A stretch of 64,000 bases of DNA from JANXMY01 sp965246745. Lineage in GTDB: Bacteria; Armatimonadota; Armatimonadia; Armatimonadales; Capsulimonadaceae. The DNA lies in assembly GCA_965246745.1 (NCBI GenBank), contig OZ251980.1, forward strand, positions 1,178,001-1,242,000, read 5' to 3'. Positions within the stretch are counted from its first letter, which is position 1, and every line of letters begins with the position of its first letter. The translations under genes and the position numbers were made by a program. Positions 9,575-19,627 of the stretch are shown piece by piece. The notes beneath the pieces were generated by a model, which was not told the origin of the DNA, made no database searches, and was given only the letters and a program-made list of their open reading frames with translations.

Positions 9575-12500
9575 CTACGGCAGGCGCAGAGCGCCGCCCG
9601 GCTGAAGCAGCGGGCCGGTGAAGCCGGGATGCGCGAGCGTCTGCCCCCCGCTGAAGCCGCCGACGCCGGAGTTCGTGCCGGTCGTGCTCGTTCCGGCGGC
9701 GTCCACTTCAAAGACTTCGCCGCCGAGGCGGCCCCCAACGGGGCTGCCCAGCTCGCCCTGGCCCGTGCCCTGCGTGATTAAGTAGCGCCGTGTCGTCGGC
9801 AAGCCCGCTCCCTGGCTGTCGGTCGAAAGCGCCTGCACGGACACCGGCACAAACGCCCGGTTTCCACGGCTGACCGTGCCGCCGACCCCGAAAGCTGTCT
9901 GAGACATGGCTTTATAGTCAGTAGATATGAAGCGCAGCCGGTCCGGGCCGGCGACAAACGCTTTCCGAGGCGTATCGTAGGTCAGGTCGAATGCCCCGTT
10001 GTCGTCGGCATATAGAAAGTCGAACGCCGCAACATTGGCGTTCGGCGCGACCGCGCCGGCGCTGACCGGCGGCGTGTAAAGCTGCAAAAAGCGCGGGTTT
10101 CGGACGCTGTAGGCTTTGTATGCCGTCCCGTCATACGTCTGGAACCCGGCGGCGACATAGGCCAGGTCAGCGGTCGGCCCGGCGCTGTACTTCTGCGGCG
10201 TCGCCGGCGGGTTGAACACGGCAATTGAGCCGCCGGGGGCGTCGCTGCTCACCGGGCCGAGCTTGCCGGGGGCGGCCAGCGGCCCGATCTGCGTGTTGGC
10301 GACGGTCGCGGCGATGCTGTACGGCGCTTTGCCGGTAAGCGGGCTGGGGTTCGGGTAATAGGCCGCGCTGCCGTAGCGGTACGCCCGCCCGTCCCGGTCG
10401 CCGGTGTGCGTCGCCCAGGTCAAAACGTGGCTTAAGGTCACTTCGGTCGCCAAGTTGCTGGTAAAGATGCCGCCGGCGGCATTCACTCGGTCGCAGATTT
10501 CCACAATCCGGTTGTTGCCGCTGTCGGCGACGAGGTAGTAGTTGTAGCTGCCTCCGGGGTTGTTGGTGTCGGTGTCGGGAACAATGCGGCTGACCACGCT
10601 GCTCGGCTGGCTGAGAGTCAGCGGCTGGCCGGACGCGAGAATGCCGTAGAGGTCGTCCGAAAAGCGGGTCAGCTCCCAGTGCGCCGCGCCGCCGGGATCA
10701 AACCGAACGCAGCGGTTTGCGCCGGGGTCGGCGGCGAGGTAATCGTTCGGCGCAAACTGAGACAGCGACGACGGATGGCTGAACGCCACTTTGGTGGTCG
10801 CGCCCGACGCCGGGTCGGTCTGGGAAGTGGCATCCACCGCCCACACCGCGCCGCCGTCGCCGTCCACGCCGATAACCCGCCCGCTGTCGGCGACAACCGT
10901 GACCTGCCGGGTCAGCGCGGCAATTCCCGCCGTGCCGCTGACGACCAGAACACTGCCGCCGGCGCTCGGCGGCGCACCGACCGCGCCGAGGCCGCTGCCG
11001 GACGTGCCCAGCGGCGCTCCGACCGGCGCGGCCGTGACCACACGGCCACTGCCGACGGCGGGATTAGCGGACAAGCGGAAGAGACTCACGCCGTCGCTGA
11101 AAAACAAGCTGGTGCCGACCCGGCTGAGGCCCGTGATTGTGCCCTGCACGCTGAACGGCTGAACGTACCACGCAAGATTGGTCCGCATCAAAAGCTGCGT
11201 CTTCGTGCCTGAGCCGAGCGTGTCGGTGGCGGTGACCGGCTGCGGCTCGGTCAGCGACCCGGCAATCTGCGAGAACGTGCTGCCGCGCTTGCCGAAGTTG
11301 TAAAACGTCAAAGTCGTCGGCGTCCCGATAAACTGCCCGTAAGTGGCGTTGGCCGCGCCGATGTTGGTGTCGGGGCCGCGAAAAATCGAGTTGTCTTCCG
11401 TGCTGCCGCCTTCATCGGGCTGCGAGACGGTGGTTGTGGTCAGGTCCACCGAAGACGGGGTCGGCAGAACTGCCGAGACCGATTGATTGCCCCGAAAGCA
11501 CAGCACGGTCGCCGTGGGATTTCCCCCAACGGTGGCGGCGGGCTTTGTCGCCACGGCATACACATTGCCCTGGTCGTCCGCCACCGGCGGCCCGGAAAAC
11601 GTGTAGCCGACCAACCCTGTGTAGTTGACGCTGTCGGCGTCCATGTAGTTCCAATTTGCGCCGTCGGCGGCTGTCGGCAGGCGGAACCGGAACTTCAGAT
11701 GAACGTAGGAGTGCAGCGGCGCGGTCGCCACGCCGACAACGTAGCTGTTGACGTTGCTGCCGGAGCTGATGGTCTCGGTGTAATACGCATCGCCGCGCCG
11801 GTCCAGCGCCGGGGCGGACATGGCGGATGCCGGCGTCGCCGGGCCGTTGACCTCGCCGTAGGACAGGGCGCTGATGAAGTTCAAGTTCACCGGGTTCGTC
11901 ATTCCGGCGTTGGTCCCGGCGGCAAAAGTGAAATTCATGTTCCAGTCGGTGAAAAAGCTGCCGACCAAGCTTGTCGTAAACAGCGGGTCCTGCGCGTTCG
12001 GCAACGGCAGGCTGAGTGGGATGTTTTGGTTGACGCCGTCGGCGTCGTAAAGCTGCGGCGCGGGAAATGCCGTCTCGGCGAACAAATTGGCGACATCGTA
12101 GCGGCCCGTGCGGTTGATGCTGTAGCCGTTCAGCGTCCCGCCCACGCTGAACGGCTTCAGCGGCTCATTGCGTGCGCCGAGCAGGACCGTGTACATGTTG
12201 TACGGCGTCGGCACCATGGCGATGAGGACATTGGCGTCGCCGCCGGAGATCAGCCCGACCGACGGCGGCCCGGTCACCGGCTCCGATGCGCCCGTCGGCG
12301 GGGTCGGGTTCAGCGGCACAAAGTACATAACGCCGGGCATCGTCAGATTATACACCGCGAGGCTGCCGTTGGCCTGGCCCGCATACAGCCGCCCGTCGTA
12401 ATACGTCGGCGCAGGCGCGTTAGTGACGCCGCCTGCCGGGTACGACTGCACCGTGTAGGTCGCCGGCGGGGGGGGCACGGCCGGCGGCATCAGAGCCGGG

Positions 12501-13786
12501 CTGAATGCGGTCCCCGTGACGGCATTGAAGCCGACCACGCTGCCGTCGGGCTTTTCGACAAACACATAATTCGTGCCGCTGACCGCCGCCACAATCGGCG
12601 CCGATGCGCCCGCGCCGAGCGCAGGACTCGCCGAAGCCGTGTTCCAGATTTCGTCGTAGGACGTATTCGGGTACTGCGATACGCCTGTGACCTGCTCTTT
12701 GCCGTCCGTGTTAGCCGTTCCGGTCAGGTTTTCCGACGGGTAAGCATCATACGCATGCAGCGTCCCGGCGGCGTCCGTCACAAACACGAAATTGCCCCAG
12801 ACCGCCGCGCCGCCCGGCGCAGACACCGTGCCCGACGACGACACGGGGGCCTGCCAGGCGGGGGAAAACGACGCCAGGCCGCGACCCGACGAATTGCCGT
12901 GGCTGGTCCGGCTGCCGTTCGGGTGCGCCTCGGCAGACGCCGCGATGTTCGCCAGCAGCTTGAGGCCCGCTGTCGGCGCGGACGCCGGGAGGTTCGTCGC
13001 ACCGATGGCCGGCCCGAAGTTCAGGGCGCTGACAATCACCTGCCCCGCCCCAATCTGCGTGGTCGAAACCGCCGGCCCATTGGTCGTGACCAGCGCCGGG
13101 CTGAACACCGAAAATTCCGATTGATGCACCAGATCGGTGGTGCTCGGGCCGAGCGCCAGGGCGGCCCCGCCTAAATTCGTCAAGTCCGTCCCCGTAAACA
13201 GAAACGGCTGTGCGAGGATCGGCTGCAGCACCGCCGCTGCGCCGGTTGTCGGGAAGGCGACAGGCGCGGTCGTCTGCGACACGGCTTTGCTGCCGATGAA
13301 CAAGCCCTGCACGGGAGCCGACGCCGCGCCGTACTCGACCACAAGCTGCCCGCCGCCGTCCACAAACCGCCGCAGCTTTTCGTTGATGGCCGGGCTGTAC
13401 GGGGGGTGGTCGGCCAGCAGGTACAGGATGTCGTAGCGGGCCAGCTCGCTTTCCGACACATTACTGAGCGAAACTTCCCAGTAAGCCGCCGTGTCCGGCG
13501 TGGCCGCCGCCGGGGCCAGCGGGTTCACAAAGGTCAGCTCCGCCGGCCGAACGTCGGGCCGCTTGTTCAGCACATAAAACAGAAACGGCGCCGGGTCGGT
13601 GGTCAAGACCAGCACCCCGGCATTGACCGTATGCTGCTGGTAAACAACGCCGTCCGCACGGGCCGCCGGGGCGGCCGCCGTCAGGGCGAGAAAGCCGGCC
13701 CCGAGCGCCGCCGCCGTCAGCGCCGGGCGCAGAAGCCGCTTCACCGGCGAAGTGCGAGAAATTCGTTTTTGCATGGTTCGTGTCAT
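9575..13786 (-). CDS. Large secreted beta-propeller protein (1403 aa) with N-terminal GATase-like domain
   Basis: The N-terminus has a basic region, a hydrophobic helix and AAPAARADG, which fits a Sec signal peptide cleaved after about residue 43; an internal ATG at 13774 would also serve. Residues about 50-260 resemble the amidotransferase-like/DUF4159 fold often found in secreted proteins: a leading beta strand, then DILYLLADHPPYSP and LRRFVDGGGQLVVEYG. The remainder is a long series of beta-propeller blades (for example TLHAYDAYPSENLTG, GSLAVYNLTMPGVM, NNRIVEICDR) ending close to the C-terminus. It lies between the PilX-like gene and the giant 2663-residue protein, all on one strand. A surface or pilus-associated role is inferred from location; no enzyme motif is visible. 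Confidence 0.8.
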   Translation of the reverse strand: MTRTMQKRISRTSPVKRLLRPALTAAALGAGFLALTAAAPAARADGVVYQQHTVNAGVLVLTTDPAPFLFYVLNKRPDVRPAELTFVNPLAPAAATPDTAAYWEVSLSNVSESELARYDILYLLADHPPYSPAINEKLRRFVDGGGQLVVEYGAASAPVQGLFIGSKAVSQTTAPVAFPTTGAAAVLQPILAQPFLFTGTDLTNLGGAALALGPSTTDLVHQSEFSVFSPALVTTNGPAVSTTQIGAGQVIVSALNFGPAIGATNLPASAPTAGLKLLANIAASAEAHPNGSRTSHGNSSGRGLASFSPAWQAPVSSSGTVSAPGGAAVWGNFVFVTDAAGTLHAYDAYPSENLTGTANTDGKEQVTGVSQYPNTSYDEIWNTASASPALGAGASAPIVAAVSGTNYVFVEKPDGSVVGFNAVTGTAFSPALMPPAVPPPPATYTVQSYPAGGVTNAPAPTYYDGRLYAGQANGSLAVYNLTMPGVMYFVPLNPTPPTGASEPVTGPPSVGLISGGDANVLIAMVPTPYNMYTVLLGARNEPLKPFSVGGTLNGYSINRTGRYDVANLFAETAFPAPQLYDADGVNQNIPLSLPLPNAQDPLFTTSLVGSFFTDWNMNFTFAAGTNAGMTNPVNLNFISALSYGEVNGPATPASAMSAPALDRRGDAYYTETISSGSNVNSYVVGVATAPLHSYVHLKFRFRLPTAADGANWNYMDADSVNYTGLVGYTFSGPPVADDQGNVYAVATKPAATVGGNPTATVLCFRGNQSVSAVLPTPSSVDLTTTTVSQPDEGGSTEDNSIFRGPDTNIGAANATYGQFIGTPTTLTFYNFGKRGSTFSQIAGSLTEPQPVTATDTLGSGTKTQLLMRTNLAWYVQPFSVQGTITGLSRVGTSLFFSDGVSLFRLSANPAVGSGRVVTAAPVGAPLGTSGSGLGAVGAPPSAGGSVLVVSGTAGIAALTRQVTVVADSGRVIGVDGDGGAVWAVDATSQTDPASGATTKVAFSHPSSLSQFAPNDYLAADPGANRCVRFDPGGAAHWELTRFSDDLYGILASGQPLTLSQPSSVVSRIVPDTDTNNPGGSYNYYLVADSGNNRIVEICDRVNAAGGIFTSNLATEVTLSHVLTWATHTGDRDGRAYRYGSAAYYPNPSPLTGKAPYSIAATVANTQIGPLAAPGKLGPVSSDAPGGSIAVFNPPATPQKYSAGPTADLAYVAAGFQTYDGTAYKAYSVRNPRFLQLYTPPVSAGAVAPNANVAAFDFLYADDNGAFDLTYDTPRKAFVAGPDRLRFISTDYKAMSQTAFGVGGTVSRGNRAFVPVSVQALSTDSQGAGLPTTRRYLITQGTGQGELGSPVGGRLGGEVFEVDAAGTSTTGTNSGVGGFSGGQTLAHPGFTGPLLQPGGALRLP

Positions 13787-13890
13787 TGAAAAAGCCTCTG
13801 CGGCGTCGGTGCGCGGGCGAAGTAAACGATACCGTCGGCGCGGTCCGGTGAATACGAGAACATCAATCTCGGGGCGTCGGTCACAAGAGC

Positions 13891-14117
13891 GTGGTCACGA
13901 GGGCGTCGGTGACGAGGGTATGTGTGACGAGGGCGTGAACGCCCACGCTGGGGGGCGCAGACGCCAAGCCGCCACCTGCGTGGCGGAAGAGTCCATTCGT
14001 GCCGTCCTATTCTTATTCCTGTCCCGCGAAGGCGGGACCTTAGCGTCCGCGCTCCCCAGCGAGGGCGTTCACGCCCTCGCACACATAAACGCCCTCGTCA
14101 CCGACGCCCTCGCAGTC
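13891..14117. repeat. Nested inverted repeat, family B, copy 1
   Basis: The core at 13927-14079 is bounded by a GCGTGAACGC hairpin and its mirror CGAGGGCGTTCACGCCCTCG. Inside are two perfect hairpins, CCGCCA-CCTGCG-TGGCGG (13969-13986) and GTCCCGC-GAAG-GCGGGAC (14021-14038). Outside the core both arms repeat GACGAGGGCGT-like units in mirror order, giving arms of about 60 bp. A copy in opposite orientation is at 57388-57587; the cores are about 85-90% alike by eye. Confidence 0.75.
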
Positions 14118-14136
14118 ATCAACACCCCGCTCCACT

Positions 14137-17100
14137 CTATTGAAGCAGCGGGGACTCCCCGCTTTGGCCCGAATACAGCAGGCCCGGCGAAACCGGCAGC
14201 TTCGGGGTAAACGGCAGGGGCCGCCCGAACCGATCACTCCGCAGGTAATACGGCGACGGCGTGCCCGTCCCAGCGGGCGTCGGGTCATACGGATACCCGG
14301 CCTGCGGATCGTAAATAAGCTGCAATCCAATCGCAGGCTGCCCGGTCAGCGTATGCCCCGCGCTTTCCGACCCGCCAGGCATGTTCAGCGTCCCGTGGTA
14401 CTGCGGTATCCAGCCCCAGCGCTGCATCCACGCCGTCTGCGCCGCGATGTCGGCAGGATGCGCTTCCGAAACGCTGCCGCTGATTGTGATCTTCAGGTCA
14501 ATCGGCTGCCCGTACAGCGGGAACCGATTGTCCGCTACCGGACGGCTCGGCGTCGTGTTCGCCAGGCCGTAGGTTTTCAGATTGTCATTGCTGTTCGTGT
14601 TGAACCAGTCACCGGGAATGACAAAGAACGAGCGGGTCTGCGCGTACAGCACGGCTTCAATCCGAATGTCCATCGGCAAAATCGCCGCTCGCTCCAACAG
14701 CACATTCTGCCCCGCCGTCGGCACGGTTCCGACCCCGTTGGCGTCGTCCTGCCCGTTGTCTTTTTTGATTGAAAGCTGCCGCAGATCGGTAAAAACCGAA
14801 CTGCTCAACAGTGCTCCGGTTGGCAGCGCGACCGTCGGGAATGTATAGCTGGACAAATCAAGCGTCGTGCGCGTAAAACTGCTCAAGTCAATTACTGGTG
14901 AGGGCGTTGTGGGTGCCGTTATTGTGAGCGGGTCAAAAATGTTTATGTCAATCCGAGCCGGGTCGGCCGACTCCGGGCCGGCGGCTAAGTAAAGAGCCAG
15001 TTTGGAATTGATTGGCGGGTCAAGATACTTGGATTTCGGCGTCAGCGGATTGTTCGTCGCGTCGGTTCCGGCGATGCCGAAATTAAACTCCTGCAACAGC
15101 GAATGCCCTTCGTCGAGGCTCAGGAAAGTGCTGTTCTGCGGCAGGTCCGGGGTCTGCGTGCCGTCGGTGTGTTCTTCCACCGTCGGGCCGGCCAGAAACT
15201 GCGTGGTGTTGACGCACACATAATCGTGAGCCAAAACGCTGATGCTGGAGTCGGGCGTGCCTTTCAAAAGATTACCTTCAATGTATGCCGTGCCGCCTGT
15301 CACAATCGTGATATGGCGCGAGGCCACCGGCGGGGTCAAACTCGCGCCTTCGTTGGGGCTGAGGATGCCGCGCACCCGGACATTGCCTTCCGCATAGATT
15401 ACGATGTCATTGTCGGCAGAGGTTCCGGTTCGGTCGGTGTCGAGCGACGAATACGGCACGTCCATCTTGGGGCCGATGCTCTTGGCCCCGGCCGGGTCTA
15501 CAAAGTTCCCCCCGGCACTCTGGACCAGCCGGATGCCGTAGCCGACCGCCGGGGTGGCGGTCGCGGTCGGCGTGGTCATGTACTGGCCGAGCACAATCGT
15601 GACGCCGGGCGGGTTGTAAAACAGGCCGTTCCAGCCGCCTTTGCTTCCGCCGGTCGCATTCGCCGTGGTCCGGTTCAGCCATTCGTCGGTGAGGGTCGAG
15701 CCGCCGCCGATATTCGTGCTGTCGGGCTGCACATCTTTCGGGTTGTTGATATAGATATTTTTGCCGTAGCCGAAGCGGCTGGCCGTTGCCGGATACGCCG
15801 CCTGCGGATTGGCGGTGGAAGTCGGGTCGGTGCGCGGCGCGGAGTTCATCGCAATCGCCCGGTAGCGGGGCATCTGCGACGCCGCATCTTGGGCATCGAG
15901 CAGCGGCGGCTCCAGCCGCGTGATCGAGCGCGGCAGCCCGGCGGCGTCGTTCTGCATCGAGCCGTCCCGAACCAGGCCGTTTTGCGTGCTGAAGCCGCCG
16001 TTTCCACCCGGAGTCGAGTTGCTCGGCGCGACATAAGTGCTGGTTGCCGGAGCGGTCGGCTTGACCGGGTTGGTCGGGTTCAGAATCAGCGCCGCCTGCT
16101 GACCGGGGGTCGCCGTCGCCGAAGTCGTAAACAGCGGGTTTTTATCGTTATAGCTGTCAAGCAGCAGGTCGCCGCCGAACTCTGCCGTGTCCTGAAACAG
16201 CGGCGAGTTCGTGCCGGGGTTCAGGTACAAAATGTTCATGCCGAAAAACCGCACCGGCATATTGGAATGGACCGAGCCGCCGCCGGCGACTGCGGTGTAG
16301 CCCGACGGCGCAGCAGTGCCGGTTCCGCCCGCCGGGTTCGGGTACAGCGATCCCGTCATAGTGTTTTTGAAGTACGCGTCCGCCGCCCCATAGGTTGTCA
16401 GCACCGGATATTCCTGCAAAGTCGGGGGCGTGGCAGAGCCACCGTTGCTGCTTGCGCTGCCGACAGAGTTGAAATCGAACACGCCGGGCGTCGCAATGCC
16501 GCCGTCGAGATTGTCCTGATAATACTGGCTGGCGACGCCTAAATTCGCAATGTCCGAGCGCTTGTCCGGGTTGGTCTCAAACCGGGCATAATCCGTAATG
16601 CCGATAGGCTTTAGCGCCACCAAGTACGCCTGCGTCTTATCCGAGCTGCGGTTGTTGGTGTAAGTCGTCGGATCGTTCGCATCAATCAGACCTTCGCGCC
16701 CAACCGACTCAATTTTGAGGTACTTGCCCGGCGGCACGGAAGCATTGCCGACGTTGACGGGGTCGTAGGTGACGCGAATCAAGAAACGCCCCGCGCCGGA
16801 GTTGTACCGCGCGTAGCCCGCTTGCAGGTATTCCAAGTCAGGGTCGTTGGCGTTCAGTGCCGGCAGGGAGGCAGCGGCGGCAGTGTAGCGGGCCAGCTCG
16901 CGCGACTCGGTCGGCGGGACGGCGAGGGCAAATTGCAGCGGCGGACGCCAATCGGCCCCGTCTATGCTGCTTGAAAGCTGCGAGTCGGCGTAGGTGATCC
17001 CGGCGGACGCGTAGCTGCCGGCGCTTTGAACCCGGTTGCTGTGGGCGGCGTTGATGATGTTGCGGGAAACGACAGTGACGAACAGCGCTCCGACAAGGCC

Positions 17101-17217
17101 GAGCAGCAGCAGCACGAGCAGGGCGATGACGATGGACTGGCCGTGCCGAAGCGCCCGGCGGGGGCAGGCCGCGCGGCGGGAACGGGTGTAAGTTGTGGCG
17201 GTCTGTGGTATGAACAT
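14137..17217 (-). CDS. PilX-like pilus assembly protein, enlarged (1026 aa)
   Basis: The ATG at 17217 (MFIPQTATTYTRSRR) is preferred over one at 17256 that lies inside a repeat. Residues about 20-55 form a single N-terminal hydrophobic helix, RHGQSIVIALLVLLLLGLVG, followed by VVSRNIINAAHSNR. This is the layout of PilX minor pilins, which lack the F-T-L-I-E signature; the position after the Gly is Q and there is no Glu5. The remaining ~970 residues are extracellular-type beta sequence rich in Asn, Thr and Gly, including TTPTATATPAVGYG. PilX of Pseudomonas is about 195 residues, so this is roughly five times longer. It follows the PilW-like gene and precedes the two propeller proteins, matching the PilV-W-X-Y1 order. 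A minor pilin or tip-complex role is inferred. Confidence 0.7.
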   Translation of the reverse strand: MFIPQTATTYTRSRRAACPRRALRHGQSIVIALLVLLLLGLVGALFVTVVSRNIINAAHSNRVQSAGSYASAGITYADSQLSSSIDGADWRPPLQFALAVPPTESRELARYTAAAASLPALNANDPDLEYLQAGYARYNSGAGRFLIRVTYDPVNVGNASVPPGKYLKIESVGREGLIDANDPTTYTNNRSSDKTQAYLVALKPIGITDYARFETNPDKRSDIANLGVASQYYQDNLDGGIATPGVFDFNSVGSASSNGGSATPPTLQEYPVLTTYGAADAYFKNTMTGSLYPNPAGGTGTAAPSGYTAVAGGGSVHSNMPVRFFGMNILYLNPGTNSPLFQDTAEFGGDLLLDSYNDKNPLFTTSATATPGQQAALILNPTNPVKPTAPATSTYVAPSNSTPGGNGGFSTQNGLVRDGSMQNDAAGLPRSITRLEPPLLDAQDAASQMPRYRAIAMNSAPRTDPTSTANPQAAYPATASRFGYGKNIYINNPKDVQPDSTNIGGGSTLTDEWLNRTTANATGGSKGGWNGLFYNPPGVTIVLGQYMTTPTATATPAVGYGIRLVQSAGGNFVDPAGAKSIGPKMDVPYSSLDTDRTGTSADNDIVIYAEGNVRVRGILSPNEGASLTPPVASRHITIVTGGTAYIEGNLLKGTPDSSISVLAHDYVCVNTTQFLAGPTVEEHTDGTQTPDLPQNSTFLSLDEGHSLLQEFNFGIAGTDATNNPLTPKSKYLDPPINSKLALYLAAGPESADPARIDINIFDPLTITAPTTPSPVIDLSSFTRTTLDLSSYTFPTVALPTGALLSSSVFTDLRQLSIKKDNGQDDANGVGTVPTAGQNVLLERAAILPMDIRIEAVLYAQTRSFFVIPGDWFNTNSNDNLKTYGLANTTPSRPVADNRFPLYGQPIDLKITISGSVSEAHPADIAAQTAWMQRWGWIPQYHGTLNMPGGSESAGHTLTGQPAIGLQLIYDPQAGYPYDPTPAGTGTPSPYYLRSDRFGRPLPFTPKLPVSPGLLYSGQSGESPLLQ

Positions 17218-17233
17218 CGTTGTTTTCTGCTTT

Positions 17234-17377
17234 AAGCCCCCCCGGCCCCCAATCATGGGGGAGCCAGAAAGCGCCCGGTAGGGGCGCTGCTTGCCGCGCC
17301 CTCTGCTTGCCGCGCCCTTTGCTGCCGCGCCCGCTGGGCTTTCTCCAACTCCGGCTCCCCAGAATTGGGGGGGGCTT
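17234..17377. repeat. Inverted repeat, family C, copy 1
   Basis: The outer arms are AAGCCCCCCCGGCCCCCAAT (17234 on) and, at the other end, CCCCAGAATTGGGG plus a G run ending at 17377. They pair with each other apart from a few bases. The middle has short GCTTGCCGCGCCCT direct repeats. It fills the gap between the PilW-like stop (17379) and the PilX-like start. Other copies are at 35005-35166, 36485-36594 and 45145-45205. Confidence 0.75.
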
Positions 17378-17378
17378 C

Positions 17379-19604
17379 CTACCGATTGCTGTTGCCGATT
17401 TTGACTTTGGTTTCCGTCGGGATGATCTGCGCCCGGTTGGTCGTGATGTCGTAAATACGGACACCGATATTGACATCAATCAAATCGCGTGTCTGGTAGT
17501 CCACTTTGACCTGCATCGGCAGGTATGGGTTGCTCGGCAAGTCTACCAGCGGCAGCGGCGGCGAGGGCATCGCCGCCGGGTCCTTCAGCGTCAGGTTCGC
17601 CTGGTAATCATAAACCACCGACACCGGGCCGGGCGCACCGGGCTTCAGATTGACGGTGTTCTCGGCGTAGTTGACCGAGAACTGGTTGTCGCTCTCGCTG
17701 CCGCCCGCCGCCTGAATTTCCGTGTACGAGATCGGCTGCCCGCTGTTCGGCCCCGAGGTTTGATCCGGGCCGTAGACCCGGACGCTGCCGGGCACGAGGT
17801 GCGCGTGGTCCACGCCGGTCAGCGGCGTAGTCGAAGTTGTCGCGTTCTTGGCTTCATTGGAAAGCGGCGAGTCGGTCAGCGCGGCGGGCGTCGTCGCGGG
17901 TTTGGCGAGGTCTACCAACCCTGTCGGGTCGGGCGTATAAGTCCAGTACCGATTGTAGCGGTCATACGGGCCGTTCGGCAGCGACGGGGCGCTGAACATG
18001 ATGGTGCCGGTGTCCGGGTTGGTGGTCATCGGCACAAAGTGCGTTCCGCCGGCGGTGTACGCGCCGCTCATCGCGTCGTAAGTCACCGGGTAGCCCTGGG
18101 TGATATTGTAAACCAATGTTCCCAGCGGCGCGTTCGTGTCGGTGCTGAGGTGCCGGTATTCCAAAATGTCGCCAGGGTTCAGGTACAGCGAGGCGGCCCC
18201 GGTCGGCGGGGTGTAGCCGCCCGGCGGGTTCACCAAAGTCCGCGGCGCGGCGTATTCCTCAGTGTTGTAGTACATGCTCAGATTGCCTGCGCCGGCAGGG
18301 TCGTAATTGCCGGGATACAGGCTGACATGGAACGGCAGGGACCACGACTGGCTGGTCGCCGTGTAGACTGTCGGAATATAGGTAAACCCGCTCTGGTCGG
18401 AAGCGACAACGCCCGACGAGTTGTAATCCGCCGTCGTCCCCGGCGTCGCGCTTCCGCTCACCGTCGCCGGGCGGAACGTCACGCTGGTATTGACAATCGG
18501 GTAGCTTCTATTCGCCACCGGGTCATGCGCGATCCCAGAGTGTGCCGCCGCCGGGCAGGATGTCGGGGTACATGGCGAAGCAGGCGGCGCTATTGCCGTG
18601 CCAGCATCATACGCCAGCGTGTTATCGGAATTGTGCGGCAGCAGCAGCAAATCCACGTTCGGGCCGGGAATGGCGACTTTGGCAATCTGCGCCCATTGGT
18701 TTACTCGATAGTTGTGTTGTTCGGGCGAACCATCTGGATAATCATGCGGCATCGAGCCGTCGGGAGCGTTTGCTGTGATAGAGGTAGGCGGCGTTTGTGC
18801 CGGGTAATTAGCATGGTTTGGGTCAAGCCAGTTGATGTCGCTTGTGCTCACATAGCGAAAAAAGTCAGGATCATCCAAATCCGGTATTAGTACATTGCTT
18901 GAATTAGGACGTGTGGCAAACAAGTGGAGGTTTGGCCCAACTGTGCTGCCACTTTTGACATACGGCTGGAACTCAGCGCGGTACAAAATGTAAGTGTTGT
19001 CGTCGTTATTGCTAGCTTTGCCTTCCAAAGAGTTATCGTAAGGTTTGCTGGGGTCCCGCAGACCGACAAAGTAGCGGACGGCGTTGGTGCCGGCGGCCAG
19101 CGGGAAGACATACGACGGGCTGCCGATCCGCGCCGAGCCGCTTTGGCCCTGCGTGTAGGCAATCGGCAGGTTCGTCGTCGGGTCAATCGTCGCCCCGGCG
19201 TCGTTCAGCTTCGGCAGGACAAAGTCAATTTTGGCATTGTACGCATGCCCGACCACGGCGGCCCCATTTTTGTCCCGCATCTGCAAGTTCAAGAAGTTGG
19301 TGTAGCGGTCGTCGCCGGGCTGATAGGCGTTCGCCGTCTGGAACGGGTGGCTGGTGCCGTCGAACACGAAGACCGCGCTGCCCAGCTCGCGGGTGATGCG
19401 CTCCCGCGTGATCCGGGCGGCGTCCTGCGCCGCCGTGACGATCTGCGCCTGCTTGGTGTAGCGCAGGGCGCTGACCAGCGGAATAATCAGCAGGGCGAAC
19501 AGCACGGCGGTCAGGGCGATGACGATCAATATCTCAATGAGCGTAAAGGCCCGGTTTAGCGGTGTTCGGCGCAGTGTATTCAGTTGGGGGTCGGTGTTGT
19601 TCAT
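17379..19604 (-). CDS. PilW-like prepilin-type protein, enlarged (741 aa)
   Basis: The N-terminus RAFTLIEILIVIALTAVLFA is a class III prepilin signal: cleavage is expected after the Ala before FTLIE, and Glu5 is present. PilD in the same locus would process it. The helix continues into SALRYTKQAQIVTAAQDAAR, typical of PilW/GspJ, where the helix packs into the pilus core. The large C-terminal part (about 680 residues) is soluble beta-rich sequence of no family I recognise. PilW proteins are usually near 270 residues. The gene lies between the PilV-like gene and the PilX-like gene. It is flanked by a family A repeat upstream and a family C repeat that abuts its stop codon. Confidence 0.8.
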   Translation of the reverse strand: MNNTDPQLNTLRRTPLNRAFTLIEILIVIALTAVLFALLIIPLVSALRYTKQAQIVTAAQDAARITRERITRELGSAVFVFDGTSHPFQTANAYQPGDDRYTNFLNLQMRDKNGAAVVGHAYNAKIDFVLPKLNDAGATIDPTTNLPIAYTQGQSGSARIGSPSYVFPLAAGTNAVRYFVGLRDPSKPYDNSLEGKASNNDDNTYILYRAEFQPYVKSGSTVGPNLHLFATRPNSSNVLIPDLDDPDFFRYVSTSDINWLDPNHANYPAQTPPTSITANAPDGSMPHDYPDGSPEQHNYRVNQWAQIAKVAIPGPNVDLLLLPHNSDNTLAYDAGTAIAPPASPCTPTSCPAAAHSGIAHDPVANRSYPIVNTSVTFRPATVSGSATPGTTADYNSSGVVASDQSGFTYIPTVYTATSQSWSLPFHVSLYPGNYDPAGAGNLSMYYNTEEYAAPRTLVNPPGGYTPPTGAASLYLNPGDILEYRHLSTDTNAPLGTLVYNITQGYPVTYDAMSGAYTAGGTHFVPMTTNPDTGTIMFSAPSLPNGPYDRYNRYWTYTPDPTGLVDLAKPATTPAALTDSPLSNEAKNATTSTTPLTGVDHAHLVPGSVRVYGPDQTSGPNSGQPISYTEIQAAGGSESDNQFSVNYAENTVNLKPGAPGPVSVVYDYQANLTLKDPAAMPSPPLPLVDLPSNPYLPMQVKVDYQTRDLIDVNIGVRIYDITTNRAQIIPTETKVKIGNSNR

Positions 19605-19627
19605 TGCAAACTTGCGGCAGCGTGTTT

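Noticed and set aside
11483..13174. A 563-codon plus-strand frame opposite the 1403-aa secreted protein.
   Set aside because: His/Arg-rich antisense composition, no start signal and no recognisable domain.
13860..14136. Small open frames in the gap between the PilX-like and 1403-aa protein genes.
   Set aside because: They are made entirely of the family B repeat and lack ribosome sites.
15103..16542. A 479-codon plus-strand frame opposite the PilX-like gene.
   Set aside because: Arg/Gly-rich shadow without motif, within a convincing minus-strand gene.
17220..18890. A 556-codon plus-strand frame opposite the PilW-like gene.
   Set aside because: It has a composition typical of antisense frames in GC-rich DNA, shows no domain, and the minus-strand prepilin is certain.
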